From Psychrobacter sp. UBA6766 (lineage in GTDB: Bacteria; Pseudomonadota; Gammaproteobacteria; Pseudomonadales; Moraxellaceae), in NCBI RefSeq assembly GCF_002453355.1, contig NZ_DKGQ01000050.1:1-13100 (forward strand): DNA of 13,100 nucleotides. The letters are read 5' to 3'. The translations under genes were made by a program, and so were the position numbers. Shown here one piece after another: positions 1-6,734 of this stretch (the first letter of the stretch is position 1; each line of letters starts with the position of its first letter). A model generated the notes under the pieces. That model was not told the origin of the DNA. It was given only the letters and a program-made list of their open reading frames with translations, and ran no database searches.

Positions 1-1686
1 TTTTATTTTGAACTGACTATAATAAATAACAAAGGCTATTCTATAGATGAGTTATTTGAAGTAGTTAATGCAGTTAGAAGCTTGCAACTAGATAAGATGA
101 ATCAAGCTCTACCTGAAATGCTAAAGAAGCATCCAAGAGATTGGACTTATCTTGATGCTCATATTTTCTCGGTTGAAGAAGTCGTACTAAAATTAAAATC
201 AAGTTTTGAAATAGCTACTGTTAGAAAAATAATAGAGTCATTTGTTAGTAATGAGAATTATAGTTTCAGCGCTCTTGATGACTTTAATCAAAAAAATGCC
301 TTTCCAATAATACAAATATACGAAGATCAATATATTTTGTTTCAAAGCTATAGTTTATTTGAAGCCTTGTATGAATCTCCCTTTTTTTGGTTTATTAATG
401 ATAAAAACTACCGTAATCAAGCAATGACTAATAGAGGGAAATTTACAGAAGAGTTTTCTGCTGCAAGATTGTCCTTAGTTTTCGAAAATAGTAGAGTTTT
501 TCCAAATGTAATTATAACGAACGCGAAAGGTGATATTTTAGGAGAAATCGATGTATTGGTTATGTTTGCTGATAGAGCAATAGCTGTACAGGCTAAGTCT
601 AAAAAACTGACTATTACTTCACGCAAAGGTAATGACCAAAGTCTTCAAGATGACTTCAAGAAAGCGGTACAAGATGCTTATGATCAAGCATATTCCTGTT
701 CTAATTTACTCTTAAGTGACGATAGTATTCTTATAGATGAACAGGGAAGCCAAATTGATGTATCTAATATACTATTCAAAGAAATATATCCTATTTGTAT
801 TGTTTCTGATCATTATCCAGCCTTGTTTTTTCAGTCAAGAAACTTTTTAAAGTATAAAGTGACAGATGTCATAAAGTCACCATTTGTCATGGACGTTTTT
901 TGTTTAGATGTTCTAACTGAAATGCTAAAAACCCCCTTATATTTTTTGAGCTATCTCCAGCGTAGAACTGATTATGCGGAAAAACTATTGGCATCACATG
1001 AGCTAACTATACTCGCATATCACTTGAAAAATAATTTATGGTTTGATAGTAATTTCTCTATGATTCATTTTCATGATGACTTCAGTGCTGAACTTGATTT
1101 AGCTATGTTATCAAGAAGGGATGGCTTGAATGGAAAAGACACCTTTGAAGGTATACTTACTAAATATGCAGGTACCAATATTGATGGCATGATCAAGCAA
1201 GTTGAAAGGCGTAATGATTCGAGAATTATTGATTTTGGTTTGCAACTTCTTAAATTAAGCGAAAATACAATATTTGAAATAAATGAAGCCATAGAAGAGT
1301 TGTGCAGAAGATCAAATCACGACGGAAAAAATCACGATTTAACAATGGGTTTTGATAATGATGGTTTAACGATACATTGCAATAATGATGAATTATCAGA
1401 GGCCAGCCGGACACTTAAATCACATGCAGAACTAAGAAAGTATTACTGTAAAGTTCCAGAGTGGCACGGTATATGTATCGATCCGCAAACAAAAAAAATC
1501 AGATTCGGTATTAATTTAAATCATGAGTGGCAGTTTTCAGAAAAAATGGAGAATAAGTTATCTACAATGGCTAAGCCATCAGGTCAAATTAATTTGAAAA
1601 CTAAAGTTAAACCTCCGAAAGTGGGTGTTAATGATGACTGCCCTTGTGGAAGTGGTAAGAAATACAAAAAATGTTGCCGATCTTAA
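1..1686 (+). CDS. PD-(D/E)XK nuclease-like protein with C-terminal SEC-C zinc motif (5'-partial)
   Basis: The reading frame is open from base 1, so the gene is cut by the left edge. The TTG at 82 is probably internal: 27 sense codons precede it in frame and no Shine-Dalgarno sequence is obvious there. At least 561 codons are present. Seen: a helix with acidic residues (RGKFTEEF, about 436-459), then GEIDVLV (541-561) followed by AVQAKSKK (583-606). This gives the D-x12-Q-x-K spacing of a PD-(D/E)XK or NERD-like nuclease core (Asp 550-552, Gln 589-591, Lys 595-597). The last 20 residues hold CPCGSGKKYKKCC, a SEC-C zinc-binding motif (C-x-C-x8-C-C), at 1639-1677. Known: SEC-C motifs bind zinc and occur on SecA and many stand-alone proteins. 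Inferred: a nucleic-acid-cleaving or binding protein; substrate unknown. Hand-counted lines are about 25-38% G+C with many ATA and AGA codons, unlike downstream genes, which suggests horizontal acquisition. Confidence 0.75.
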   Translation, partial: FYFELTIINNKGYSIDELFEVVNAVRSLQLDKMNQALPEMLKKHPRDWTYLDAHIFSVEEVVLKLKSSFEIATVRKIIESFVSNENYSFSALDDFNQKNAFPIIQIYEDQYILFQSYSLFEALYESPFFWFINDKNYRNQAMTNRGKFTEEFSAARLSLVFENSRVFPNVIITNAKGDILGEIDVLVMFADRAIAVQAKSKKLTITSRKGNDQSLQDDFKKAVQDAYDQAYSCSNLLLSDDSILIDEQGSQIDVSNILFKEIYPICIVSDHYPALFFQSRNFLKYKVTDVIKSPFVMDVFCLDVLTEMLKTPLYFLSYLQRRTDYAEKLLASHELTILAYHLKNNLWFDSNFSMIHFHDDFSAELDLAMLSRRDGLNGKDTFEGILTKYAGTNIDGMIKQVERRNDSRIIDFGLQLLKLSENTIFEINEAIEELCRRSNHDGKNHDLTMGFDNDGLTIHCNNDELSEASRTLKSHAELRKYYCKVPEWHGICIDPQTKKIRFGINLNHEWQFSEKMENKLSTMAKPSGQINLKTKVKPPKVGVNDDCPCGSGKKYKKCCRS

Positions 1687-1720
1687 AAATTTAAGCCATT
1701 ATTTTCTCAAATTATTGTGT

Positions 1721-1725
1721 AAGGA
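1721..1725 (+). promoter_or_regulatory. Ribosome binding site of the TerD-vWA gene
   Basis: AAGGA lies 5 bases before the ATG at 1731 and fixes that start. The 44-base gap after the preceding stop contains no hairpin terminator, so read-through from the upstream gene is possible. Confidence 0.7.
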
Positions 1726-1730
1726 ACACC

Positions 1731-3026
1731 ATGAACCATCTCACCGTCGGACAACGCGCGCCGCTAAGCAACCTTGCTATTGATGACAGCGCACCAATTA
1801 CGCTTAAGTTTACCCGTCAAAGCCCAATAGAGATGGACATCAGCTGCTTTGCCTTAGACGCAGCGGGCAAACTGGTCAATGATGATTACATGGTGTTTTA
1901 TAATCAGCCAGCCTCGCCATGTGGGCAAATCAAGCTCACCCATTACGAGTCGCAGCCAACAGCGAATAAAGGCATTCAAGCCGAGTTTGAGGTTAATTTA
2001 TCCAAACTGGCTACGAATATAGACAGCTTATTTTTTGTGTTATCAGCCGATACCCCGCTCAATCAAATTCAATCGTTAGAGATTGGCATTTGGCAGCAAT
2101 CGCAAAAAGTGCAGGTAGAGTATCAAGCAGCAGGCTTTGCCCAGCAGCAAGCCAGTATGCTGATGCAGTTGTATCGTAAGAGCGACGTTTGGCGAGTATC
2201 TAATGTGGCACAAGGCTTTAATGGTGGACTTGCCGCCATCGTGCAGCATTTCGGTGGCGAGGTAGAAGATGGCAGCTCGCAAGCAGTAGAGGCGACCACA
2301 ACGCCAGTGCAAACAAAACCATCGCTCGAAAAGGTCATGCTAGAAAAAGCACCAAAACTGGTCAATCTGGCCAAAAAAGCCACGATCTCGCTAGAAAAGC
2401 GTCAATTACAACAGCTAACTGCTAAAGTCGCTTTAGTATTAGACGCGACAGGTTCGATGAATCGCCAGTATAAACAAGGTCGCGTACAAGAAGTCGTTAA
2501 TCGTTTATTACCCTTAGCAGTCAGCTTCGATGATGACCAAGCGTTAGACTGCTGGACATTCGGTGAGCATTGTTCTTATTTAGGTGAGGTCGGACTCAAT
2601 AATTACACCGATTTTATTGATACTGTACAAGGTGGGTGGCGCAAATGGGAGCTAGGCGCACGTACCAATAACGAAGCGGGCGTAATGAAAGCAGTCACTG
2701 ACTTTTATAAAAAGGACGGACTTGACGTTCCGGTTTACGTTTTATTTATCAGCGATGGCGGCGTCCGAGATACGCGCGGTATTACTGACATCATGATTAG
2801 AGCAGCAAAGCTTCCCATCTTTTGGCAATTCGTTGGTTTAGGCGGTCGTAGCTACGGCATCCTAAAAAAGCTAGATGATATGACAGGCCGACTACTTGAT
2901 AATTGCAGCTTTTTTGAGCTGGACGATTTAGATGATGTTAGCGAAGAAGCCTTATATGAAAATATGCTAGAAGAGTTTCCAAGCTGGCTCAAAGAAGCAC
3001 GTGAGATCGGATTGATAGCGAAATAA
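1731..3026 (+). CDS. TerD-vWA fusion protein (TerD/TerF-like stress or tellurite-resistance family)
   Basis: 431 residues in two parts. Residues 1 to about 175 resemble the TerD (bacterial stress protein) domain, with VFYNQ near residue 55 and the typical closing segment QGFNGG (161-166) followed by AAIVQHFGGEV. A charged linker (about 178-230) leads to a von Willebrand A domain of the TerF type: a beta strand KVALVLD, then DATGSM with MIDAS Asp238, Thr240 and Ser242, and FISDGG further on. Known: Ter proteins act in tellurite, phage and membrane-stress responses; TerD domains bind calcium and vWA domains bind a divalent ion through the MIDAS. Some acidic calcium-site residues of classical TerD appear absent here: the DLDAS-like segment reads MDISCF and no GDN/GDDE stretch follows. 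No signal peptide, so cytoplasmic. No other ter gene is in the window; partners may lie to the left. Exact role unknown. Confidence 0.85.
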   Translation: MNHLTVGQRAPLSNLAIDDSAPITLKFTRQSPIEMDISCFALDAAGKLVNDDYMVFYNQPASPCGQIKLTHYESQPTANKGIQAEFEVNLSKLATNIDSLFFVLSADTPLNQIQSLEIGIWQQSQKVQVEYQAAGFAQQQASMLMQLYRKSDVWRVSNVAQGFNGGLAAIVQHFGGEVEDGSSQAVEATTTPVQTKPSLEKVMLEKAPKLVNLAKKATISLEKRQLQQLTAKVALVLDATGSMNRQYKQGRVQEVVNRLLPLAVSFDDDQALDCWTFGEHCSYLGEVGLNNYTDFIDTVQGGWRKWELGARTNNEAGVMKAVTDFYKKDGLDVPVYVLFISDGGVRDTRGITDIMIRAAKLPIFWQFVGLGGRSYGILKKLDDMTGRLLDNCSFFELDDLDDVSEEALYENMLEEFPSWLKEAREIGLIAK

Positions 3027-3245
3027 ATAAATTAGAATAGTATCTTCAATAATAAGACTGTTCATAGTCTAGCTGTAGCGGTTTTTCAGTACTAAAAATT
3101 CAGTCAAAGATTGTGAACTCACTTACCCAACATCTAACCAAACATACCTATTAATAGCAAAAACCTTGCAAAAGTAGCCTTGTACCGTTTCGAGTGATAT
3201 TGCATGCTTAACCTCTAATAAATACCAGCCAACGACGCCTTTTAT

Positions 3246-3668
3246 ATGACTCAACCAAAAAAAGCTTTTTATTATCGACCAAAGACGAATCAGCACAGTA
3301 GCCCAGCGGTGCGTTGGGCATTTTTGATATTTGGTTGGATATTTTTTGTCTTGGGAATTATTGGAGCTTTGCTACCCGTGATGCCAACCGCGCCTTTTAT
3401 CTTATTAGCAGCAGGTTGCTGGGCACGAAGCTCACGACGTTTTCATTTTTGGCTGATTAATCATAAGTATTTTGGTAAGTTTGTTCGCGATTGGGAAGAG
3501 CGCCGCGCTGTTCCGCTGTATGCCAAGTGGTTAGCGACGATTATGATGTCTGTATCTACGGCGATGTTATTTTATCGGTTGCCAGCCGATATGCTATGGG
3601 TAGCGTGGCTAGTTGCATTGGTATGTAGTAGCGTCGCTATATATTTATTTCGTTTGCCAAATGCCTAG
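3246..3668 (+). CDS. ybaN: YbaN/DUF454 family inner-membrane protein
   Basis: 140 residues, close to the usual family length. The conserved block GIIGALLPVMPTAPF followed by LLAAGCWARSSRRFHFWL and, after a short gap, FGKFVRDWEERR is the DUF454 signature. Hydrophobic stretches at about residues 24-60 and 93-136 suggest three or four membrane spans, so it sits in the inner membrane. E. coli YbaN is poorly characterised and no reaction can be assigned. The ATG at 3246 is the first usable in-frame start after an in-frame TAA at 3219. It has no convincing Shine-Dalgarno sequence, so translation may be modest. It stands alone between the TerD-vWA gene (219 bases upstream) and csp. The symbol reflects family resemblance only. 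Confidence 0.85.
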   Translation: MTQPKKAFYYRPKTNQHSSPAVRWAFLIFGWIFFVLGIIGALLPVMPTAPFILLAAGCWARSSRRFHFWLINHKYFGKFVRDWEERRAVPLYAKWLATIMMSVSTAMLFYRLPADMLWVAWLVALVCSSVAIYLFRLPNA

Positions 3669-3722
3669 ACTTAGCGTTTAAATGCTTAAAAGATTTGTTA
3701 AATGTCTAAAAATAAAGCAAAT

Positions 3723-3753
3723 AAGCGCAAAAAATAGCCAATAATTGCGCTTT
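3723..3753 (+). terminator. Possible terminator after ybaN-like gene
   Basis: An 8-bp stem AAGCGCAA / TTGCGCTT (3723-3730 with 3745-3752) encloses a 14-base loop. The T-tract is only three bases followed by GTT, so termination may be weak. It sits between the ybaN-like stop and the csp promoter, which fits its role. Confidence 0.45.
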
Positions 3754-3777
3754 GTTACACTAAAGATAAGATAAGGC

Positions 3778-3806
3778 TTGCGATACTGCGCTAGGCCACC
3801 TATAAT
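3778..3806 (+). promoter_or_regulatory. Candidate sigma-70 promoter of the cold-shock gene
   Basis: TTGCGA (3778-3783, 4 of 6 consensus bases) and a perfect TATAAT (3801-3806) are separated by exactly 17 bases. Transcription would start near 3812-3814, giving a leader of about 140 nt before the start codon. That is similar in size to the long leaders of E. coli cspA-type mRNAs. A second TATAAT at 3860-3865 has no credible -35 box. Confidence 0.65.
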
Positions 3807-3812
3807 ACCTCC

Positions 3813-3955
3813 AAGCTTAAGAGCAGTTCTGCACCAAATCATTACCTCGTAGTATTAGTTATAATCCTTCGTTTTAATATTTATCGTTCAGTAGCTATTT
3901 GCAAGCGTTATCGGCCAATTAGGCCAAAAATAAATTAAATATCAGGGTTATGACT
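3813..3955 (+). promoter_or_regulatory. Long 5' leader of the cold-shock mRNA
   Basis: About 143 nt lie between the predicted transcription start and the ATG. In E. coli, long cspA-family leaders refold at low temperature and control mRNA stability and translation. Visible elements are a short GGCC-aatta-GGCC inverted repeat (3913-3925) upstream of an AT-rich stretch and the ribosome binding site. No copy of the E. coli cold box was recognised. A thermosensing role is inferred from length and context. Confidence 0.4.
3944..3947 (+). promoter_or_regulatory. Ribosome binding site that decides the csp start
   Basis: AGGG is 8 bases from the ATG at 3956 but only 2 bases from the upstream in-frame ATG at 3950. 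The second ATG is therefore the better start, giving MSDVQKG at the N terminus. Confidence 0.65.
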
Positions 3956-4165
3956 ATGTCAGACGTTCAAAAAGGTACAGTTAAGTGGTTCAACGAAGCT
4001 AAAGGCTTTGGTTTCATCGCTCCAGAAAACGGCGCAGACGTTTTTGCTCATTACAGCGAAATCACTGGTTCAGGTTTCAAAACTTTGGCTGAAGGCCAAG
4101 AAGTTGAGTTCACTGTAACTCAAGGCCAAAAAGGCCCACAAGCACATAACATCGTTGCTATCTAA
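3956..4165 (+). CDS. CspA-family cold-shock protein
   Basis: 69 residues, the usual length of a single cold-shock domain. It has both RNA-binding signatures: RNP1-like KGFGFI (residues about 16-21) and RNP2-like VFAHY (about 29-33), after the typical GTVKWFNEAKG start. Such proteins are cytoplasmic OB-fold RNA chaperones that melt mRNA secondary structure, often at low temperature but sometimes constitutively. Codon choice is even and rich in GGT, GAA and AAA, as in highly expressed genes. It is a single-gene unit with its own promoter, long leader and strong terminator. Which csp paralogue it is (cspA, C, D or E) cannot be told from sequence alone. Confidence 0.95.
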   Translation: MSDVQKGTVKWFNEAKGFGFIAPENGADVFAHYSEITGSGFKTLAEGQEVEFTVTQGQKGPQAHNIVAI

Positions 4166-4185
4166 TTTGTCTTTCTAGACAATTA
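4163..4185 (+). other. Hairpin overlapping the csp stop codon
   Basis: TAATT-T-GTCT pairs with AGACAATTA around a TTCT loop: nine base pairs with one bulged T. Its left arm begins at the TAA stop. No T-tract follows, so it is not a terminator by itself. It could protect the 3' end of the mRNA or be chance in AT-rich DNA. Confidence 0.4.
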
Positions 4186-4202
4186 GAGCAAGATGAATAA
4201 AG

Positions 4203-4230
4203 AAACGAGCCTTCGGGTTCGTTTTTTTTT
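4203..4230 (+). terminator. Rho-independent terminator of the csp gene
   Basis: A 9-bp stem (4203-4211 with 4216-4224, one G-T wobble) is capped by a TTCG tetraloop and followed by an unbroken T-tract to 4230. It lies 38 bases after the csp stop. This is a textbook strong terminator. Confidence 0.93.
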
Positions 4231-4291
4231 CGTCTGACTTTTAATAGCAAGCATTTGGTATTAATAAACAAACCACACGTCTCTATAATGC

Positions 4292-4327
4292 AAAAGCCTA
4301 CGAACTATAGCAGTCGTAGGCTTTTTT
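4292..4327. terminator. Bidirectional terminator, probably of the yeiH-like gene
   Basis: A perfect 12-bp stem (4292-4303 with 4314-4325) has a 10-base loop. A T6 tract follows on the + strand and T4 on the - strand. It lies about 57 bases beyond the stop of the - strand yeiH-like gene. The + strand T-tract is better although csp already has a terminator, so it may act as a barrier in both directions. Confidence 0.75.
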
Positions 4328-4382
4328 AATGTTATTTAAAGCTAAGTTAGATTGTTTGATAGGTGTGAAGTTGCTCAATTAC

Positions 4383-5465
4383 TTAAAGAGAGCTAATACC
4401 AATATTAATCAAACCACCACCGACGATCAACCAAGTAAACATAATCGCCCCAAGTATCAGCGGTTTTACCCCAGCTTGTTTAATAGCGCTCATATGTGTG
4501 GTCAAACCAAGGGCAAACATCGCCATCGTTAATAAGACATCATCTAGTATGACCATGCTATGCTCAAAGCTTGCCGTCATCGGTATCCAAGTATGTAGTA
4601 GTACCACTAAAATAAAAATAAAAGCAAACCAAGGAACTTTGACTTGTTGCACGCGATTCATCAATGAAGGCTTTTCACCATTATCGGTACTGGTCTTAGT
4701 CAAGGCGAACGATAAAATCAATAAGAAAGGGGCGAGCATCATGACGCGAATCATCTTGGTTATGACCGCTGTATTACCAACATCGGTGCTAACGGCGTTA
4801 CCAGCGACCACGACTTGCGCGACTTCATGAATGGTTGAGCCCGTATATATGCCGTATTGCTGCGCGTTTAGCCAAGGTTGCAACCAACCAAGCTGATACA
4901 AAAATGGATAGAGCAGCATGGCAATCGTGCCAAATACGACTACCGTGGCGACGGCGATGGTGACTTTATGCGCTTCGGCTTTAACCACGGGTTCTGCTGC
5001 AATCACTGCCGCTGCGCCACAAATACTTGCTCCTGATCCAATCAATAACGTTGTTTGCTTATCAACTTTGAGCCATTTTGTGCCAAGCCAATAGGTGATT
5101 AAAAATGTCGAGGTCAGTACCAGTGCATCCGTCATTACTGCTGGCATACCAACGCTTGCGACTTGGGTTAAAGTCAGTTTAAAACCGTAGAAAATAATGG
5201 CAAGGCGCAAGATTTGACCTTTAGCAAAACCAACACCGGCGCTTAATTGATCAGAAAAATTGGGATAAACCGTATTACCAATTACCATGCCAAGTAAAAT
5301 TGCCAACGTCAAAGAGGATAGGCCAACAATGCGTCCATTTGACCATGTGTCTAGGCTGATATTTAACCATAAACAAAACAAGCTCCCAATCAGCACGACG
5401 ATAAGCCCCATTATATGACGGTTATGCGGGCAGTAATGATTCATAGATTGGGTTAAAGTGTTCAT
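4383..5465 (-). CDS. yeiH: YeiH family putative sulfate exporter (UPF0324)
   Basis: 360 residues from the ATG at 5465, normal for the family (about 330-360). It is strongly hydrophobic with about ten predicted membrane segments. Family motifs: GASICGAAAV (Cys149 in the middle), later GSTIHEVAQVVVAG (His213-Glu214) and the KMIRVMMLAPFLL segment. The C terminus is a typical glycine-rich last helix. Known: this family (PF03601) is annotated as putative sulfate exporter; the substrate is mostly unproven. A GTG three codons upstream (5474) is in frame, but the AGGA at 5476-5479 is one base from it and ten from the ATG, so ATG is preferred. It is divergent from a YeiE-like LysR gene, as in E. coli, which supports the assignment and suggests control by that regulator. 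Confidence 0.88.
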   Translation of the reverse strand: MNTLTQSMNHYCPHNRHIMGLIVVLIGSLFCLWLNISLDTWSNGRIVGLSSLTLAILLGMVIGNTVYPNFSDQLSAGVGFAKGQILRLAIIFYGFKLTLTQVASVGMPAVMTDALVLTSTFLITYWLGTKWLKVDKQTTLLIGSGASICGAAAVIAAEPVVKAEAHKVTIAVATVVVFGTIAMLLYPFLYQLGWLQPWLNAQQYGIYTGSTIHEVAQVVVAGNAVSTDVGNTAVITKMIRVMMLAPFLLILSFALTKTSTDNGEKPSLMNRVQQVKVPWFAFIFILVVLLHTWIPMTASFEHSMVILDDVLLTMAMFALGLTTHMSAIKQAGVKPLILGAIMFTWLIVGGGLINIGISSL

Positions 5466-5503
5466 AGCGTACACATCCTATTCTTTCTATTTGATAATCT
5501 AAA

Positions 5504-5519
5504 TAAGCATAAGCTTATG
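5504..5519. promoter_or_regulatory. Candidate LysR-type operator (palindrome)
   Basis: CATAAGCTTATG at 5508-5519 is a perfect 12-bp palindrome. The overlapping inverted repeat ATAAGC-ATAA-GCTTAT ends at 5518. It lies about 40 bases upstream of the yeiH-like start, inside the divergent 200-base region. LysR regulators usually bind dyads of the T-N11-A type in such regions; this one is not an exact T-N11-A. The operator role is inferred. Confidence 0.35.
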
Positions 5520-5653
5520 ACTAGACAGTATAAGGCAAGTCAATTTATAATAAAAACAGATTAATAAGATATAAACTATCGATTTTTTAGGTTGATAAGT
5601 TGTTGTAGGCTAGGTCGTGTCCTAATTAGTTGAAGATAAAAGGCTGGTGAAAG

Positions 5654-5659
5654 AGGTGA
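5654..5659 (+). promoter_or_regulatory. Ribosome binding site of the LysR gene
   Basis: AGGTGA, within AAGAGGTGAT, lies 7 bases before the ATG at 5667. This supports that start over the in-frame ATG at 5679. Confidence 0.7.
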
Positions 5660-5666
5660 TCCAATC

Positions 5667-6605
5667 ATGAAAAAAGTTATGCAGCTGCTACCGAGGATTA
5701 CCCTTAAGCAGCTATCGGTGTTTGTCAGTATTTACCAAACTGGTAGTACCAGCCGAGCCAGTGAGGAGCTGCATCTATCACAGTCAGCGGTCAGTAGCGC
5801 ACTCGCTGAGCTGGAGTCAAGGTTGCAGATGCCATTGTTTGAGCGCGTCGGCCGCAGGCTCAATCAACATCCAAACGCTCATCCTATTTATATTCAGGCG
5901 CAAGCGATTTTGGGTCAGGCTTTGGCCCTAGAGCATTATCATAAGCATCAAGCGGGGCAAATCCATATTGGCGCTAGCACGACTATCGGCAATTACGTGC
6001 TACCACCGCTACTTGCTAAATTATACGCGGCACTACCGGATGCCCATATCGATATGTATATTGCCAATACCCAAGAAGTGGTCGGTGAAGTTGAGCAATT
6101 AAATATTGATATTGCTCTGGTCGAGGGTATGCCACGCCCGATGGATATGAAGGTGATTGAGCAGCGAGCTTGGCGCACCGATACCTTGATGGTATTTGCT
6201 AAATCTAATAGCAAATGGTTGGCTGACATGACCTATAACGAGAAAGAAAGTTGTTATGAGCTCAGCACGGAACAACTGGCAAGGCTACCGCTATTGGTTC
6301 GAGAGGCGGGTTCGGGGACACGGCAAATCATTGATGAGCAACTATTACAGTACCTGCCGAATGCCGAGATTGTTATGGCGATTCAGCAGTCAGAAGCCAT
6401 TAAGCATATGGTCAGCGCCGATATTGGGCTTGGCTGTTTGTCGCAGTATGTCATTCAAGCAGAATTAGAGAAAGGGTCGCTAGTTCAGGTCAAAGTAGAA
6501 GGAATAGATTTATCGCGAACGTGGTGGTTAGTCTGGCATAAATCTCGCCATCAAAGCCCCATTTGGCAAAGCTTTATTGATATTTTAAGAGAGGATTCAC
6601 GTTAG
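5667..6605 (+). CDS. yeiE: LysR-family transcriptional regulator, YeiE-like
   Basis: 312 residues, the standard LysR length. The N-terminal winged helix-turn-helix is at about residues 10-70: TLKQLSVFVSIYQTGS, then SRASEELHLSQSAVSSALAELE and FERVGRRL. The effector-binding domain starts near residue 92 (GQIHIGAS), with VREAGSGTR near 212-220 and the usual IGLGCLSQ segment. The HTH closely resembles that of E. coli YeiE (same TLxQLxVF, QSAVSxAL, LFxRVGxRL pattern, from memory). YeiE is reported to respond to sulfite in enterobacteria; effector identity here is inference. The divergent yeiH-like transporter gene is the likely target, with 201 bases between the start codons. A bidirectional terminator follows at 6656. 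Confidence 0.9.
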   Translation: MKKVMQLLPRITLKQLSVFVSIYQTGSTSRASEELHLSQSAVSSALAELESRLQMPLFERVGRRLNQHPNAHPIYIQAQAILGQALALEHYHKHQAGQIHIGASTTIGNYVLPPLLAKLYAALPDAHIDMYIANTQEVVGEVEQLNIDIALVEGMPRPMDMKVIEQRAWRTDTLMVFAKSNSKWLADMTYNEKESCYELSTEQLARLPLLVREAGSGTRQIIDEQLLQYLPNAEIVMAIQQSEAIKHMVSADIGLGCLSQYVIQAELEKGSLVQVKVEGIDLSRTWWLVWHKSRHQSPIWQSFIDILREDSR

Positions 6606-6655
6606 CAATACGTGTAAAATTATTGGTGAGAATATTTACTATTTTGATAAATAAT

Positions 6656-6688
6656 AAAAAAGCGCAATGTCAACAATGCGCTTTTTTT
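6656..6688. terminator. Bidirectional terminator between lysR and uspA
   Basis: Stem AAAAAGCGCA / TGCGCTTTTT with a 10-base loop that can pair further (TGT with ACA), followed by T7 on the + strand and flanked by A-tracts giving T-tracts on the - strand. It lies between two convergent genes (stops at 6605 and 6735), so it probably serves both. Confidence 0.88.
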
Positions 6689-6734
6689 AATAGTTTTGAA
6701 TAACTTGAGATCGATATTAAGTCTGCTCTTAAAC

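Noticed and set aside
82..84. TTG as the true start of the first gene
   Set aside because: The frame stays open for 27 more codons to base 1 and no ribosome binding site precedes the TTG. The real start is probably outside the window.
3055..3070. AGACT-gttcat-AGTCT hairpin as terminator of the TerD-vWA gene
   Set aside because: The stem is only 5 bp, weak, and has no T-tract directly after it.
4329..4532. 67-codon + strand open frame after the 4292 hairpin
   Set aside because: It begins right after a terminator, runs antisense into the yeiH-like gene and resembles no family.
4498..4830. 110-codon + strand open frame
   Set aside because: It lies wholly antisense inside the yeiH-like gene and has no recognisable domain or ribosome binding site.
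5527..5543. TTGACT and TATACT on the - strand as the yeiH promoter
   Set aside because: The two boxes are only 5 bases apart, so they cannot belong to one promoter. No convincing pair was found.
5611..5635. Possible insertion-sequence end (GGTCGTGTCCTAATTAG)
   Set aside because: It has a vague resemblance to terminal repeats, but no partner repeat, transposase fragment or target duplication was found nearby.
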